Part shown: positions 46,249-58,814 of the stretch, in pieces
Position numbering within the stretch: position 1 is the stretch's first letter
Layout: each line of letters begins with the position of its first letter
Source of the DNA: Acanthosepion pharaonis
Lineage: Eukaryota; Mollusca; Cephalopoda; Sepiida; Sepiidae
NCBI GenBank assembly: GCA_903632075.3
Contig: CAHIKZ030001779.1
Location: 1,681,001 to 1,745,000 of the forward strand
DNA length: 64,000 nt
Reading direction: 5' to 3'
Translations under genes and position numbers: made by a program
Notes under the pieces: model-generated
Seen by the model: the letters and a program-made list of their open reading frames with translations, nothing else
The model's database searches: none
What the model was told of the DNA's origin: nothing

Positions 46249-46828
46249 ATATGAATAGTGGGATATGCTTTTTTTGTAGTGCTCCTCAATTTTGTTGATT
46301 CCTATTGATAATATTGCTGTATACCATAAATAAAGCTATTAGAATTAAAATTAATTTGGTATTTCATCCAGTGCAATTATCATTTACTATATATTGCAAT
46401 GCATCTTGTCAAAATAATTTAAGAATATGTAACAGAGAATTATAAGATAAAGTAATTAAATGTAAAAAATATAATAGATAAAAATAAATATAAATAAGTA
46501 GAGGAAGACAAAATTAAGAATGCAACTGAAACATATTGGTATAGATATGTATCAGACAAAAGGGGTTCTGATGGAAAAGCAATAACTTAGGGATGTAAAC
46601 ATGTGCAAATGAAGATGAACCATATTGCAGACAGAAAAAAAACATTGTTAATTTTTTGTTTGTATGAGGTATTGGTAGATTTTAAGTGGCACGCATAGTG
46701 AAAGACATTTTGTGTTCATGTAGCAGCAGAAAAAAATAATCTAAGCCATGGAAGGCAGGCTAAAGGAGCTTACCTGTACTGTTAAGGTTAGCCAAAAGTA
46801 CTGCAAGCAGCCTACCAGGTAGGTCACG
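46249..46828. other. AT-rich spacer
   Basis: I see no supported gene or paired repeat. Confidence 0.5.
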
Positions 46829-46955
46829 GTCACCAAAAATGCATGAATTTTAACCCATCCAGGAAAGATTTACTTGTGTATAGTGCAATTAGTCACCAAA
46901 AAAGCATGATTTTTAACCTCTTCAAGAAAATTACCTGTGTATAGTATGACCCTTC
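46829..46955. repeat. 63-bp tandem duplication
   Basis: Two copies start gtcaccaaaaa at 46829 and 46892 and share gcatga.ttttaacc and ctgtgtatagt-type strings. They differ at about one base in seven. Confidence 0.8.
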
Positions 46956-47689
46956 TATATTTTGCATAAAAACGGATCATAAAATTTCACACTATACTTG
47001 AGTATATACAATATATAATGCATATGTGGATTCTGTGCAGGTAGAGCCGAAACATTTGGAATCCAGTATTTTGTCAATCAAAAAAATTAAGAAAAAACTT
47101 TACATGTTTTAATTTTTCAATTCAATTCTTGAATGTTATGATGATGACATACAAGAATACAAGTGTATAGACCTACAAGTGTATAAATAGCAACATGTAA
47201 CACAAAATGACATACAAGAAAAAGGTTGTCTCTAACTTGTTAAATGCATACAAAATCCCAATGTACAAATTGAAAAAGATCTTAATTAGCTTGGAGTTTC
47301 TTGATTTTATGATAAGGTCTTTAAAAAAAATTGAAGCCTTTTCCACTGAATGTTATATATGAATAGTAACAAGAATTTGGTATATAACTCTACTGCCTAG
47401 CTGTTTCTGATTAGCAATAACACTAAAAGGATAAATAGCAAGTTACAGGATATTGTAGTAAGTACCATCCTGTTCAAAACTTTTCATTTGTAACTCATGC
47501 CTTATCAAACAAATTAGATATCTGAACATTTGGATGTACCATATATACAAATTAAACATTTGTTCATCACTGGGTACATAATTTTCCAAAAACCAAGAGA
47601 AATTGTAGATGATACTAATATTGTGGGCCTTTGACGGTTAGACTTAAGATTGTTTTTAAATTATTTTACTGATATCCAACTTGTTGAAA

Positions 47690-48120
47690 AATGTCTAAAC
47701 CATCATCTATAAACAATTGTTTTCTCAGATCAATGATTAAAAATGGCTTCAAGTAAATGAATCTTTTTGATCTTAAAGAAGACAGTCTTTCATCAGGTCT
47801 TATAGACTGATCACAAATAGAATCACATAGAGCTTTACCAAAATAACAAAAAGAAACATTACTTGAACACTTTCAATAGTAGTAACAACACAAATAGGTA
47901 GCACATGTAACTGGAAGGAAAAAATAGATGATGTAATCATGATGTTGATTTACCACACTACTTTAGACAAAAAGTTAGGAAGGAAACTCCAATCAATAAT
48001 AGAAAAATGAGTGGATTTGACAAGTGTGTTTTACTGAAATTTAATCTATCAGTAATACTAATTAATCAATCAAAGAATACTGAATATTTTCTGTATGGAA
48101 ATGGTTAATGTCACCATTAA
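47690..48120 (+). repeat. Dispersed repeat X, copy 1
   Basis: The block aligns with 58815-59275 in the same orientation. Landmarks are tcagatcaatg.ttaaaa, agaatcacatagagct, cattacttgaacact, catgtaactggaaggaaaaa and aagttaggaaggaaact. Broken frames in both copies give related text (FLRSM.K.GF, then TLLEHFQ or TLLEDYQQ). The repeat may therefore be the end of a coding element, but I do not recognise the family. Identity is roughly two thirds. Confidence 0.6.
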
Positions 48121-49103
48121 TAAAATCTACAACTGGTTATGTGTACCAAATACTTCTGATAGTTGTTTTATCATGTTTGTAATTCTGATACATTTAGTTA
48201 TGATAAAATCATTTTATTGTACTTTTTGCTATTTTTGCCATCATCATAATTTTCAGTTGTCTTTAAAGTTTGATTTATCTGTTTATAAACAACATAAGAT
48301 CGCATTTCTTTAATGAATGTTATGGAGTTCTTTATAAAATAATGTATGAGAAGAGAAAATAAGTTGAGTCCATTTAATCAGATTTATAATCACAGCTCTG
48401 TTATATGTATACAGTTGTTGGCTATTACAATTAAGTGTAAAATCAAAAGAGAACATTTACAAATCCTCTAAGCCAATGCATTATGAAACAAAATACCAAA
48501 TTACTCACTCACAAGCAGAACTACAGACTAACTCAATATCTTTCAACACAAGATTAAAAGACTACAGAAATGAAGGACTGATCAATAATCTGCAAAACAG
48601 TCTGAAATAGTTGGGAAAAGTTCAAGGCCATAGCATCAATTTAAATTCTAATTACTTGATTTCAAATCATCTTGATCACTAAAAGAAATGCTGAACAATG
48701 CTTGTTTTTTAACAAGAACCTTATATTCCAGTCTAGTGTTTTCTAAAGAGCAAAAAGCGTTCATAAATTTATTTGTCTTTTCAAATGCAAATCCTTGGTG
48801 AACTTTAACCAAAAGCAAATTAAATTTGTGGCTCATTTATTATTTTCTTCCAACTATGAACTTAAAATATTCATACAAGTACATTATATAATAATGTGTG
48901 TATTTAAAGCTTTGCATACATAATCAGTTAGGATATATTGAAAAAATTTACAAACACAATCATCAATCATGCACAGACTAACAGATCATTGTATACAAAG
49001 GCATATACAGAAACACATTGGTGTGTGTGTATGTTTTTGTGTATCTTTCTATCATTCTCTTTCTCCCTCCTTTCACTCTCTCTTGCTCTCTCTCTCTCTC
49101 CCT
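48121..49103. other. AT-rich spacer
   Basis: The short frames (48095-48313 and 48648-48836) carry no known motif. Confidence 0.5.
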
Positions 49104-49111
49104 ATATATAA

Positions 49112-49157
<46 letters not shown>
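49104..49157. repeat. (TA)n then (TG)n microsatellite
   Basis: A compound array preceded by a TC-rich tract (49058-49100). Confidence 0.93.
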
Positions 49158-49160
<3 letters not shown>

Positions 49161-49461
49161 CACATAAAAATGTCTCTATCATTAAACTAGTTTATTTTTA
49201 CATGGTAAAAGATACAGAACTAATGTATAAGCCAAAATTAATTCAACCAATTATTTTTATTATAATAAAAATAATGTAGCATATATGCTCTGTTTTGTAT
49301 TATATCAATAGATGATGATTCAGCTTAAATTACTTCTTATATATTCTATTAAACAAAGATATTGATCAAGAATAGTAATATACTTTTTAAAAATAAATGT
49401 ATAGGTCAATATATTGTATATGAATATTATATTGTTTAATCATACATACACACACATCTAT

Positions 49462-49462
49462 C

Positions 49463-49508
<46 letters not shown>
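49462..49508. repeat. (TA)n microsatellite
   Basis: TA-rich and slightly interrupted; more TA/CA-rich DNA follows to about 49640. Confidence 0.9.
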
Positions 49509-49511
<3 letters not shown>

Positions 49512-49947
49512 CACATACATAACATATATATAGGCATTTATGAAAGTAATTATTTTGAAAGATATTGCTTATACTGGCAAATATCTATATATACATACAT
49601 ATATACAGACATGTGTATATTCACATATATACACAAATAAGCAAAAGTTTCTACAAAAGAGGTAGCTTTAAGTTTTATATTAATATGTTGATGTCAGTCA
49701 ACATTTCTATGAAATTTATCTGAAATGAAAAAAAATTGATCATTTGGTTTCTATGAAAACTCTCCCTGTCCCTTTGCTTCAGTTTTAAAAAAATAAAATA
49801 GAAATGAAAAATATTTCATTTTGTTTTTTCATTTGATTTTCCTGCTTTTCATCTTTCACATTCAATATTTATCTTTTGAATTTATACTTTTTACTCAGTG
49901 TGCTGAAATGAGGAAATTAATTTCCTTCAAAGTATTTCTCTTTCTTT

Positions 49948-50292
49948 CTATCTTTTTTATAATAAAACTTATTCATATTAAATCATTTCTTTCTTTCTTT
50001 CTTTCAATCATTTTTATAATAAAACTTATTCATTTCAAAACATTTTTCTTTTTTTTAAAAATTGTTATAATATGCCTTTTTTTATTTATGTATTTCAAAT
50101 CATTTCTTTCTTTGTTTCTTTTTTAATCATTTTTATAATAAAGCTTATTTATTTAAAAGCATTTCTATTTTTTCTTTCTTGTTTTCTTTCTTTTAAACGT
50201 TTTTACAATATATTTATTTATTTCTAATCATTTCCCTATTTGTTTTTTTGTTTTTTTTTATTTTTAATCATTTTTTTTATAATAAAACTTTT
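49948..50292. repeat. Degenerate T-rich minisatellite
   Basis: About five diverged copies of a 60-85-bp unit containing aatcatttttataataaaac and catttctttctttctt. The 101-codon frame overlapping it is low-complexity phenylalanine/isoleucine text. Confidence 0.75.
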
Positions 50293-50867
50293 CGTCCACA
50301 TGCATATCAAGTAACCTATCATCACTCCCAGCAACCCAGCTGAATATAGCAGAAAATATCTTATTAAAATCTTCATTACTTTTTAATATAAGTACAAAAG
50401 TCCATGGGGAAAACAATTTAGTCAAAATCCTTGCTTTATATAAAGAAAGATATTTAAATAATTGAATATCATTTTTCAGTTTAAAGCCTGTGATGCATTC
50501 TTTCAATTACTTTGGATGAAACTGCAAGTATTCTATGAGTTAAAATATTTCATACCCATTTTTACATTGAGTTTATGATCACATTAACAAATATTGTTTT
50601 ATAATTGTTGTATTATTGATCAGTGTAAATATTTATTCTGTTCTGAGTAAACCTTGTAATTTTCTTTGTTTTCTTTCTATTTTTATTATGATAAAAATCC
50701 TGGCTTTATTTTGAGGTGTAGTTGATTTTTTGTGCTTATCATCATAAAATAACTTTATATTTGTATCCTTCCTTTGGTGCCATGAATGATGCATGCTTGG
50801 GCATTCATCTCTCGTTTCTATTCATGATTGACTTGGCAGAAGAATGCCCGCAGCACAATGATGTTAC
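50293..50867. other. AT-rich spacer
   Basis: I see no supported feature here. Confidence 0.45.
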
Positions 50868-51175
50868 TTTTTGTGGCAGACTGGCTACCAATCAAGACTA
50901 TAGGAAACATTCTGTCCTGCTATTTAACCTATAGCTGGGGGGAGAAGAAATGGATTCATACCTTTCCCAAGAGTATCTGCGCATAAGTTAATATAACAAA
51001 CTCAATTGGAATTTGAACTCAGCTCACTGATTTCTTATTCCAAACTGTCATCCATCAAATCACCTGCACGTTCAAGCTGACAGCACCTAGTATTCCCAAG
51101 TGGTCACCCATCTAGGTAGTGACCAGACTCAATGTTGCTTAACTTTGTTGATTAAATGGGAACTGATGTTTCCAC
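50868..51175 (-). mobile_element. Composite SINE: 5S-like head plus tRNA-like segment
   Basis: On the minus strand the order is a 5S-rRNA-like head (51175-51074), a tRNA-like segment, a body and a tail. The tRNA-like segment at about 51068-51000 has A box tgatttgatggatgacag and B box gagttcaaattcc. The body contains actcttgggaaaggtatgaa and the tail gttaaatagcaggacaga, ending near 50868. Bodies of the same family without the 5S part occur at 29345-29515 and 33525-33700. Carrying two pol III promoter types in one SINE is unusual. No target duplication was identified. Confidence 0.75.
51074..51175 (-). repeat. 5S-rRNA-like head
   Basis: The reverse complement contains AAAGTTAAGCAACATTGAGT, then ACCTAGATGGGTGACCACTT and GGGAATACTAGGTGCTGT, covering the internal control region and the 3' end of 5S rRNA. 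The first ~20-25 nt of 5S rRNA are missing or unrecognisable. Confidence 0.8.
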
Positions 51176-53782
51176 TTGAAATAGTTGTAATTCTACAACT
51201 TTATACAATTGTTATATTGACTGTCATATTGAATTAATATTTTGAATTTTTGAAGCAACACCAACCAGCTAATATTACATGATTTCACAGTTAACTTTTT
51301 TTCTTTTTTTTTATCTCAGTTACAGTCATATAGTATTATGGACAAAGTACAAGAGAATGAGATCATTTTGATAAATCTTAATATGAAATATTTTGCATTG
51401 GAGAACATGCCTTCTTCAGTAAAAAGTTGGATTAATAATTAAAGCAAAAGTGTTTGGTTAAGTTCATTAACAAAGGAGGAAATTATGTTGAAAAATATTT
51501 CTTGTATAAAAAAATCAAACAAAAAACATCATTTGGCCATGATTTTATTAATAGAAAGCAAAAAGACATAATATTTGATGTAGTAGTAATAGTATCTGTA
51601 AGCATATTATAACCAGTGAGAATATCAGAAGAAATATATATTTACAAAAGGAACAAGAAAGCTTTATTTATTATATATCTTTGTTTAAGATATTATTTAT
51701 TTATTAAATATCATGGGATTTGAGATAAGACAGGAAATTCACATGGCAAGTCTATTTTTTTCCTGGTAGTTTTTTTTTTAATAAAACAATATTCTTTCCA
51801 TTATGACAATCTTTTTCTTTCCATGTCAGAAAATCAGATAGCATATTTGACCTTAAAAGACATACACATTGTAAATCACTCTTTGAAAGTAACTTAGAAA
51901 TAAATTTACTTATGAAAAAATGCATGAAAGGGTAGAAAATAGACTGTAAGATTTCCATACTGTATCCTTTAAGATAATAATTCTATTTTTTCCCCTTTAA
52001 ACCCTAAAATTTTCACAAGAATGTAGACTTCCCCTTTTCTTCCTGAGTTACAAAATGACAAAACAAACCAACATAGATAAAATGTAAGTAACATTATGAT
52101 TCAGTAAGTTTTCTTTTTCATTCACATTTGAGGTAGAGTCAACGTTTTCTGGTACCTAATAAGTTTCTCTGGAGGAATTGCATTTGTCTTTGTTTCTTAT
52201 TTCATTTCAAATTCAAGTCATCTTTTTACAATTGTATTTATTAGAGATGGATGATTTATAATGAAAACAAATGATTTCTCATCCTGGGTATGACAATAAA
52301 CTATATCCGGTAGCAAGGCCTCTGATTAGGAGGTTTTGAAGAGTGTGGCACCACCTCTTAATTGCTATTGTTCCCAGGTTCACCCTGACCCTAAGTGGTA
52401 GCACCTGTTAGGGTCCCAGTTATGGGCAAATAATGAAGCCCCAAACTGGGGTCAAAACATTATGAATGTATAAAAATACATTTTTGTAGTAAAAAAATTT
52501 ACCATGAATACATTACCATTTTTGCAAAAAAATTACCAGTACTTGTCAAAAAATTAAATTTCTGTATTAAATGAGCCATAAGGATTTGATATGTCATTAA
52601 ACAAACCAAATAAATGATTTTAAAATGTAAATCACTATTCTCCCAAGCACCAACCACACTTGTCATCAGATCAATCTTTATTTGACATATCACATATTTC
52701 TGAAAAAATAATTAAAATATAAGTTTCATTGCATGTTATTCACCACAACTTATTTTATAACTCTTCTTTCATATATTCAGACATATCTTTAACAGTAATC
52801 TTTAAGATGGTAATATAGTTGTAAAAGTGAAGTACTCAATGTCATTTTATCTTCAGTCAAGACTAAGTTGCAATAATGTCTTCATTTTAATATTTGATAA
52901 TAATGTATTTACAATATATACATCAATAGGATTGTTGTCATCATCTTTATTGTCATATTCACAATATTTTGGCTGTTGTACACTCCTGCCTTCTTCAAGT
53001 GATATATGTTTTGAATATGGCAATAAAATGAGGATAACAATTCTAATGATGTAAATAGTGTAAATAGTTACAATACCTCATGTAGGAAATATAGAAAGTT
53101 GATTATAATGAATACTAGGGAAGAAATACTGGGAAATACAAATATATAGATTTTATTATTTTCATATTTTTATGAATATTTAACAAAACTAAAATCCTCT
53201 GATTAATCTGTTATTGTTCTTAAGATTAAAATACATTATTAGCCAAGAAACTTATAAAAGAGAAATGTTAACACAAATGATAATATAAGAATTTATTCAT
53301 TCTCCAAAATATTATCACATAAGAATGTTATGTATATAAACATGCAGCATGTTTGTACAAATGAATTTTGATAGGCATGTATAAAGATTATACACACATA
53401 CACACACACATACAAATATCTCTCGTTATATGATCATATAATGGATCATTGGGATAAAGATACATATATATGTATATTAAATTGATGCTACATCTGCATA
53501 TATACTCTAGATGATTCATGTAAATAGATAATTTAATAGATCTATCAATAGATCTATCAATAAAAGTAGTTTTAGGTAATGTGCTGCGGCAAACGACATT
53601 CATTTGCTTTCCAATGTTTTATCAAAATGAGTCAGATTTCAGTTGAAGCATATTTACTTTCTTTTATAAAATTTTTCATCTTTTCAAAGATTTATGTATG
53701 AGATTAAATTAGATTCTCTCAGCAACTTATTTAAATTTCTTAATAAATGCAGTATCTTCATGCATATATACATATATTTCAC

Positions 53783-53785
<3 letters not shown>
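51176..53785. other. AT-rich spacer
   Basis: Across 2.6 kb I see a GC-richer patch at 52305-52450 that may be a worn SINE, and a duplicated agatctatcaat string near 53540. No gene is supported. Confidence 0.5.
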
Positions 53786-53854
<69 letters not shown>

Positions 53855-53921
53855 TAGAGAAAAGAGGAAAGAGAAATATCTATATTAATATCTTCACTAT
53901 ATTCATGTATACATTTTGCGC

Positions 53922-53957
<36 letters not shown>
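53786..53957. repeat. Two (TA)n arrays
   Basis: TA runs at 53786-53843 and 53924-53957 are separated by about 80 bp that include a short CA run. Confidence 0.94.
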
Positions 53958-53959
<2 letters not shown>

Positions 53960-54244
53960 TGTTTTATTGAATATGACAGACAAGGTGCTTTGATTTAGTT
54001 TATATACATACATATAACAAACTATTTCTTGTTAACAGTTAATATATTTCAACCTTGAAAATGGCTAAATGTATAGCTGAAAGCACTTGGATAAAAGAAC
54101 AATTGGACAGTTTTTATATAATTTATCATCTGGAAAGAAAAAATTATTAGATCACATGAGAAATTATATAAAAAACTAAATCAAAGCACTTTATCTGTCA
54201 TATTCAATAAAATATGCATGAAAGAACGATTGCTGCCTAAATAC

Positions 54245-54247
<3 letters not shown>

Positions 54248-54305
<58 letters not shown>

Positions 54306-54307
54306 AA
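54248..54307. repeat. (TA)n then (AAT)n
   Basis: A compound array that directly abuts the left SINE arm. Confidence 0.94.
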
Positions 54308-54553
54308 ATCATGTTCAGAACTGGAATCCTCAATGCAAACACAAGCAGAAAAGCACTAGATAGGCATTTCATTTTATTTGGGACTCATCAGCAGTGCACA
54401 TCCTCTACCGACTCTGAGAGTCAAATTCAGACCACTCCGATATGATACCATTAGGCCAATGGGCCACAATGGTGAGAAAGAAATTAAGTTACTAGACATA
54501 ATATAGAACAATTCATACTTCCTGGTTGTGACACTTCTCTAAACATTCATAAC
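54308..54553 (-). mobile_element. tRNA-derived SINE, left arm of inverted pair 2
   Basis: In reverse complement it starts gttatgaatgtttagagaag. A tRNA-like head follows (ggcctaatggtatcatatcg; gaatttgactctcagag), then gatgtgcactgctgatgagt and a tail ending at about 54308. It mirrors 54660-54928 over nearly 240 bp. Confidence 0.85.
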
Positions 54554-54659
54554 ACAACAGGACTGGCCACCGAGAGCAATGACATCCTTCACCGAGCTGC
54601 TCCATCCAGAGCATTGGAAGCTGGATCCAGCATAGGTCATATTATAGATTAATAATTGG

Positions 54660-54928
54660 GTTATGAATGCTTGGAGAAGTGTCACCACCATGAAGGATGA
54701 GCTGTGTGATATTATGTCTAGTAATTGAGCTTCCTCCTCACCACCATAGCCGGTTGGCCTAATGGCATGAATCTTGCATCATATCAGAGCGCTCTGGGTT
54801 CAACTCTCAGAGTCGGTAGTGGATGCGCACTGCTAATGAGTCCCAAATAAGGATGAAATGGCCATCCAGCACTTTTCTGCTTGTGTTGTGTGTGCATTGA
54901 AGATTCCAGGTCTAGACATGATGAATTA
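54660..54928 (+). mobile_element. tRNA-derived SINE, right arm of inverted pair 2
   Basis: The order is gttatgaatgcttggagaag, a leader, then agccggttggcctaatggca (A box) and gggttcaactctcagag (B box). After these come gtggatgcgcactgctaatg and cagcacttttctgcttgtgt, and the copy ends near gacatgatgaatt. An additional ~22-bp inverted repeat (attatagattaataattg) brackets this copy at 54640-54658 and 54946-54965. Confidence 0.85.
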
Positions 54929-54961
54929 TGAAATTATACAAATCCCCTAATTATTAATCTA

Positions 54962-54963
54962 TA

Positions 54964-54998
<35 letters not shown>

Positions 54999-55002
54999 TA
55001 TG
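54962..55002. repeat. (TA)n microsatellite
   Basis: An interrupted TA run next to the SINE pair. Confidence 0.9.
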
Positions 55003-57271
55003 TATAAATAATACACACATGCATATTGTTTTAAATTTGCTATAATTATAGGTGAAGAATGCTTAATATCAGAGATAAATTATTTACAGATAGTGTGGAT
55101 ACAAGAATTGACATTGCCTGATGATTGTCATTTTAATGCCTCTCTGCAATCTTCAAACATGGTCTAAAGATTTCATTGAAGCAAGAAATGGAAACAGTCA
55201 CTATGCAGTATTGATTCCTATGTCCACACTGTCTCTCTCTATCTATCTCAACTCTAATTAAATCTAATTTAGTAAAGTTTGTTGTTTGTCCATATGTATA
55301 TATGTGGGAATAATATATAAAACTGTTATGTCTAATAAATTCTACTTGCTGAGTATGCCAAATTTAATTTAATGTAGGAATCTTATATATACATTGAACT
55401 GGAGGCAAATTTTGTCCAATTCCTTCAGAATTTCCTTTTTTAGACAGCTCAGATTGACTTTGGCCATTATCATATTTTTATTTCCATAAAACTGCTCATA
55501 TCTGAGTATTTCCAGTTAACAATATTCTAAAATATATTTTTTGTTAATTATGGTGTCACTTTAATTTTGTTTTTAAGTACTGTGTCTCATGTGTTGACTT
55601 TAATCACATTTTGTACATTCACATGGAAGTTTGTATCTTTTACTTAAATATATTAGAGAGAAAGAAACAGAAACCAGATAGAGATATTTAAATGTAATAA
55701 TTTGATTGATTCAGCTTCTGAAATTGTAGTTATTTTATACTGTATAAATGGCTTGAAAATTAGAACATGATTCAATGAAAATAATATTAACCAGTCATCT
55801 CACTAATAGGCAAACTTCTAACCTCATTAATATTTTACTTTATTATTTTACTTTTTTAAAATTTATTTTGAAGTTTTGTGGATACGAGTAAAAGTACAAG
55901 TATTTTAACAAGAACTGTTAACTGTCCACCAATTATCAAGATTGAAATTTTGGTTGTAGCCTTCTTATGTGTATCAATATAGTATTTCAAACCTTGCACT
56001 TAAGAAAGTTAGTTATGTTAACTGGGTGATTCAGTGCTGTGCTTAGAGAAACTAAAAGTTTGAGACATAATAGCATGGAAGATAAAATGACCTGTGATAC
56101 AATAACATCTTGAGCAGTTGAAATGTCTTGAGGAGTGAATTGACTTGACAAATGAGATGTCAAGCATAGTAACCAAAGATGATGGGTAGAATTTGAAATA
56201 GAGAATGTTAAGAAGAAAGCATTTTGAAAGAAGAGAAATATCCTGCTGCTCAGAAGCACAATACTAGCCAAATAGATTTAACAAAGGTAACATGTGGTGC
56301 AGCCTAAAGGGGGACAAGTTAGTTGAGAATTGCATCAACTAGCTATGGAACAGTATGGAAATATAAAGAAATCTTCTAGTATTCAGATAAAACATTCTGA
56401 TTATTTCCTCAACTGAACCCAATACAAGGATATGTTCTGTGTGTTCACCTGTCTTTTGTTACTGTGATATGATAAAATATCACAATACACCTGCAGCACA
56501 ACTATTTTAATTCGAGATAACAAAGAATTCAAAGAATTAAACACTGGTATAGACATTTCTTAATATTAAAATAAGGTTTGAGCATTATCAATGGTTATTC
56601 ATTTAATTGTTATATAGACACTGTTTCTATGAAATCATTACATGAATATTGTCAGAAATTATGTTCAGAAAAAGCAGAATAATCATATTTAATGAGACAA
56701 TTTAACTAATCATTTAAAGATTTTCCTTTGGGTACAAAGTTGTATATTAATAAAAAAACATTTAATTTTCCTCTCATTTCATTGAAATATGCTGGTTTTA
56801 ATGGCCATGATTAAATAAACCTGTTTAATTAATATAAGTTCTTTTATCTATAACATCCTTCCAATGGTTCATAAAATCTATAATATTTTTGGAAAAGCCA
56901 TTTGGCTTAGAGGAAAACAAGAAAGAGACAATAGTTTTCAACTCTACATATTTAATCATTAGACCATGAACTCTAGAAAAGTTTTTAATTAGATGAAGCA
57001 AGATGTGGAAAATAAAGGAAAGTATGGAAGTTTTTTCTCTTCAAGCTCTTTAAATATTTCTTTTTTTGCTTTTTTTTTTTAATTATTTCACCCCAAGCAA
57101 AAGGATAAAGTCACTAAGACACAAACGGTTACTGAGAGTGAAAGAGTTTAAGAAAAACAAGACATTAAGGAGAGAGGGCAATAAAAGAACAGGATTCAAG
57201 GAGACAGAACATGATGATTGACATTGCATTTAAATTTCTGAAAGTCAAACTTGATTAGAAAACAAGAAGCC
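55003..57271. other. AT-rich spacer
   Basis: I see no supported gene. The minus-strand frame at 55987-56271 has no recognised domain. Confidence 0.5.
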
Positions 57272-57698
57272 TCAAGATTTCCACAAGCAATAAGTTAAAA
57301 AGAAGAAAATGTTAGCATAGAACTTACAGTCACATCTAGCCATTTCAACTGCAAAATAATGAGACAAAGTTGCCAATTTAGTACTGTACTTAAATTTGTA
57401 AAGTCTAGGTACCAAAGAGAAATGAAAATAGTTATAGAAAACATTACAATGGTGGAAAAATGAGATCCTGAGATGCCAGATCAGGACTGATAACATTGCC
57501 AATTCTTCTTGGGATTTTGGTAAGAATCTCTAGATACATAGCAGAAGCACCAGGACATATACGGTAGTAATATTCAATATGTGGAAGTATGGTTGGCTTA
57601 TAAAGGTGTACTGGCATAAAAAATTGTCTAGAACAACAGTGTACCAACTTTCCTAGCAACAGACCTAGCAATTGATTCAAATATGATTTTTGCTGCAT
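57272..57698 (-). pseudogene. LINE RT C-terminal remnant
   Basis: The minus-strand frame at 57698-57444 contains HLYKPTILPHIEYYYRICPG and YLEILTKIPRRIGNVI. This is the RT thumb/connector of CR1/L2-type LINEs, where LYK.T..PH.EY is a standard motif. A frameshift leads to FSLVPRLYKFKYSTKLATL and FAVEMARCDCKFYANIF, close to the usual C-terminal end, and the expected WNSLP is decayed. A related relic is at 850-1060. The N-terminal side joins directly to a mariner remnant at about 57700, so one inserted into the other or a deletion fused them. Confidence 0.8.
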
Positions 57699-57699
57699 A

Positions 57700-58185
57700 G
57701 TGACATGCCTTATAATGACAACACACCAGCCCTTTGTGAATGATTAAATTGGGCCTCTTTTCCTTCAAAGTAGTGTTTAAATGTCATTAATGCTGACAAT
57801 AGGTTTCTGCTATAAGTATTACATTGACTAGTAGCAATTCAAATTGGACAACAGCAGCACAATCCCATCAAACACAAAAATTTCTTTGGATGAAAGTCTC
57901 CTTTGAGTTGGGTGTTAACCTATTTGTCTCCATTAAGTCACTATCTGATTACTTCATATTCTACTAGAATATCCATTTTTCATCACCAGAGACTAATTAG
58001 TTCAAAATTGATGAGATTTGTTTGAGATTGCAGAGAATCACAGACATTTACTCTTGCTTTTGTCAAATTGTTGGGAACATTTTTTCAAATTTAGGTATTG
58101 TTCCAAGTTGTTTCAGATAATGGTGAACCACTGACTTGACTGAATTCAGTTTTTAAGATAATTCATCAGCTGTATCAACACTAAA
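57700..58185 (-). pseudogene. Mariner transposase remnant
   Basis: Minus-strand frames give VVHHYLKQLGTIPKFE, then LVSGDEKWIF, which carries the first catalytic aspartate (about 57980). WDCAAVVQFELL (about 57860) and LNTTLKEKRPNLI with HKGLV follow. These match the mauritiana/Hsmar-type transposase order up to just before the second aspartate. Stops are frequent. The C-terminal third is missing at the LINE junction. Confidence 0.75.
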
Positions 58186-58814
58186 AGAAGGCCATTGTTA
58201 TAGTCAAGTGGATGAAATATTTCTATTATATATCTTAAGTTGAAGTCATTTTTCTAAAACTTATAAAACATTGGGCAATTTATTAATACTTTAAGAATCT
58301 AAATAGTAGAGCTCTCCTTCTTTTGAAATTTATGAATGAGTGAAATTGTTATACAGACAATGCATTTTCTATAATATTGGAGTGTGATCAACTTTTACTG
58401 AATTCTCATTCGGTAAAGCAGAATCCCTATTTGTACTTCAACCTAGTCCTGATTTCTCTACTTTTAAGTAATTTTGGGATGTCATTCCTACTCTGGAGAT
58501 ATAATTCACTAACAATGATTGTATAACAGAATTTATGATCTGGAACTTGATATGAAAGCAGTGATGGCACCTACCTTGAATTCATAATAAAAATTCAGGA
58601 TGTGAAATTAGTAAATATTAAACACTTCAAATATCTTAACTGTATGGATTAGTTATAACAAATTTAGTAAAGCAAAGGAAATTGTACATAGAACAGGCTG
58701 TACCAGAGGTAGTTTTGCCCAACACTGTAAATTGCTACAAAACTTGTCATGTTCTTAAATACTTCTTCACATCAAGACTTTGATATAGATGTCAGGCATG
58801 ATACCAAACCCTTT
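58186..58814. other. AT-rich spacer
   Basis: I see no convincing feature. A frame with HFKYL near 58625 hints at a LINE remnant but is too short. Confidence 0.4.

Noticed and set aside
51074..51175. Possible functional 5S rRNA gene
   Set aside because: The 5' stem is missing, substitutions hit conserved helices, and it is joined to a SINE body.
52305..52450. GC-richer patch as a SINE
   Set aside because: Short tRNA-like strings are present, but no A/B box pair or second copy could be shown.
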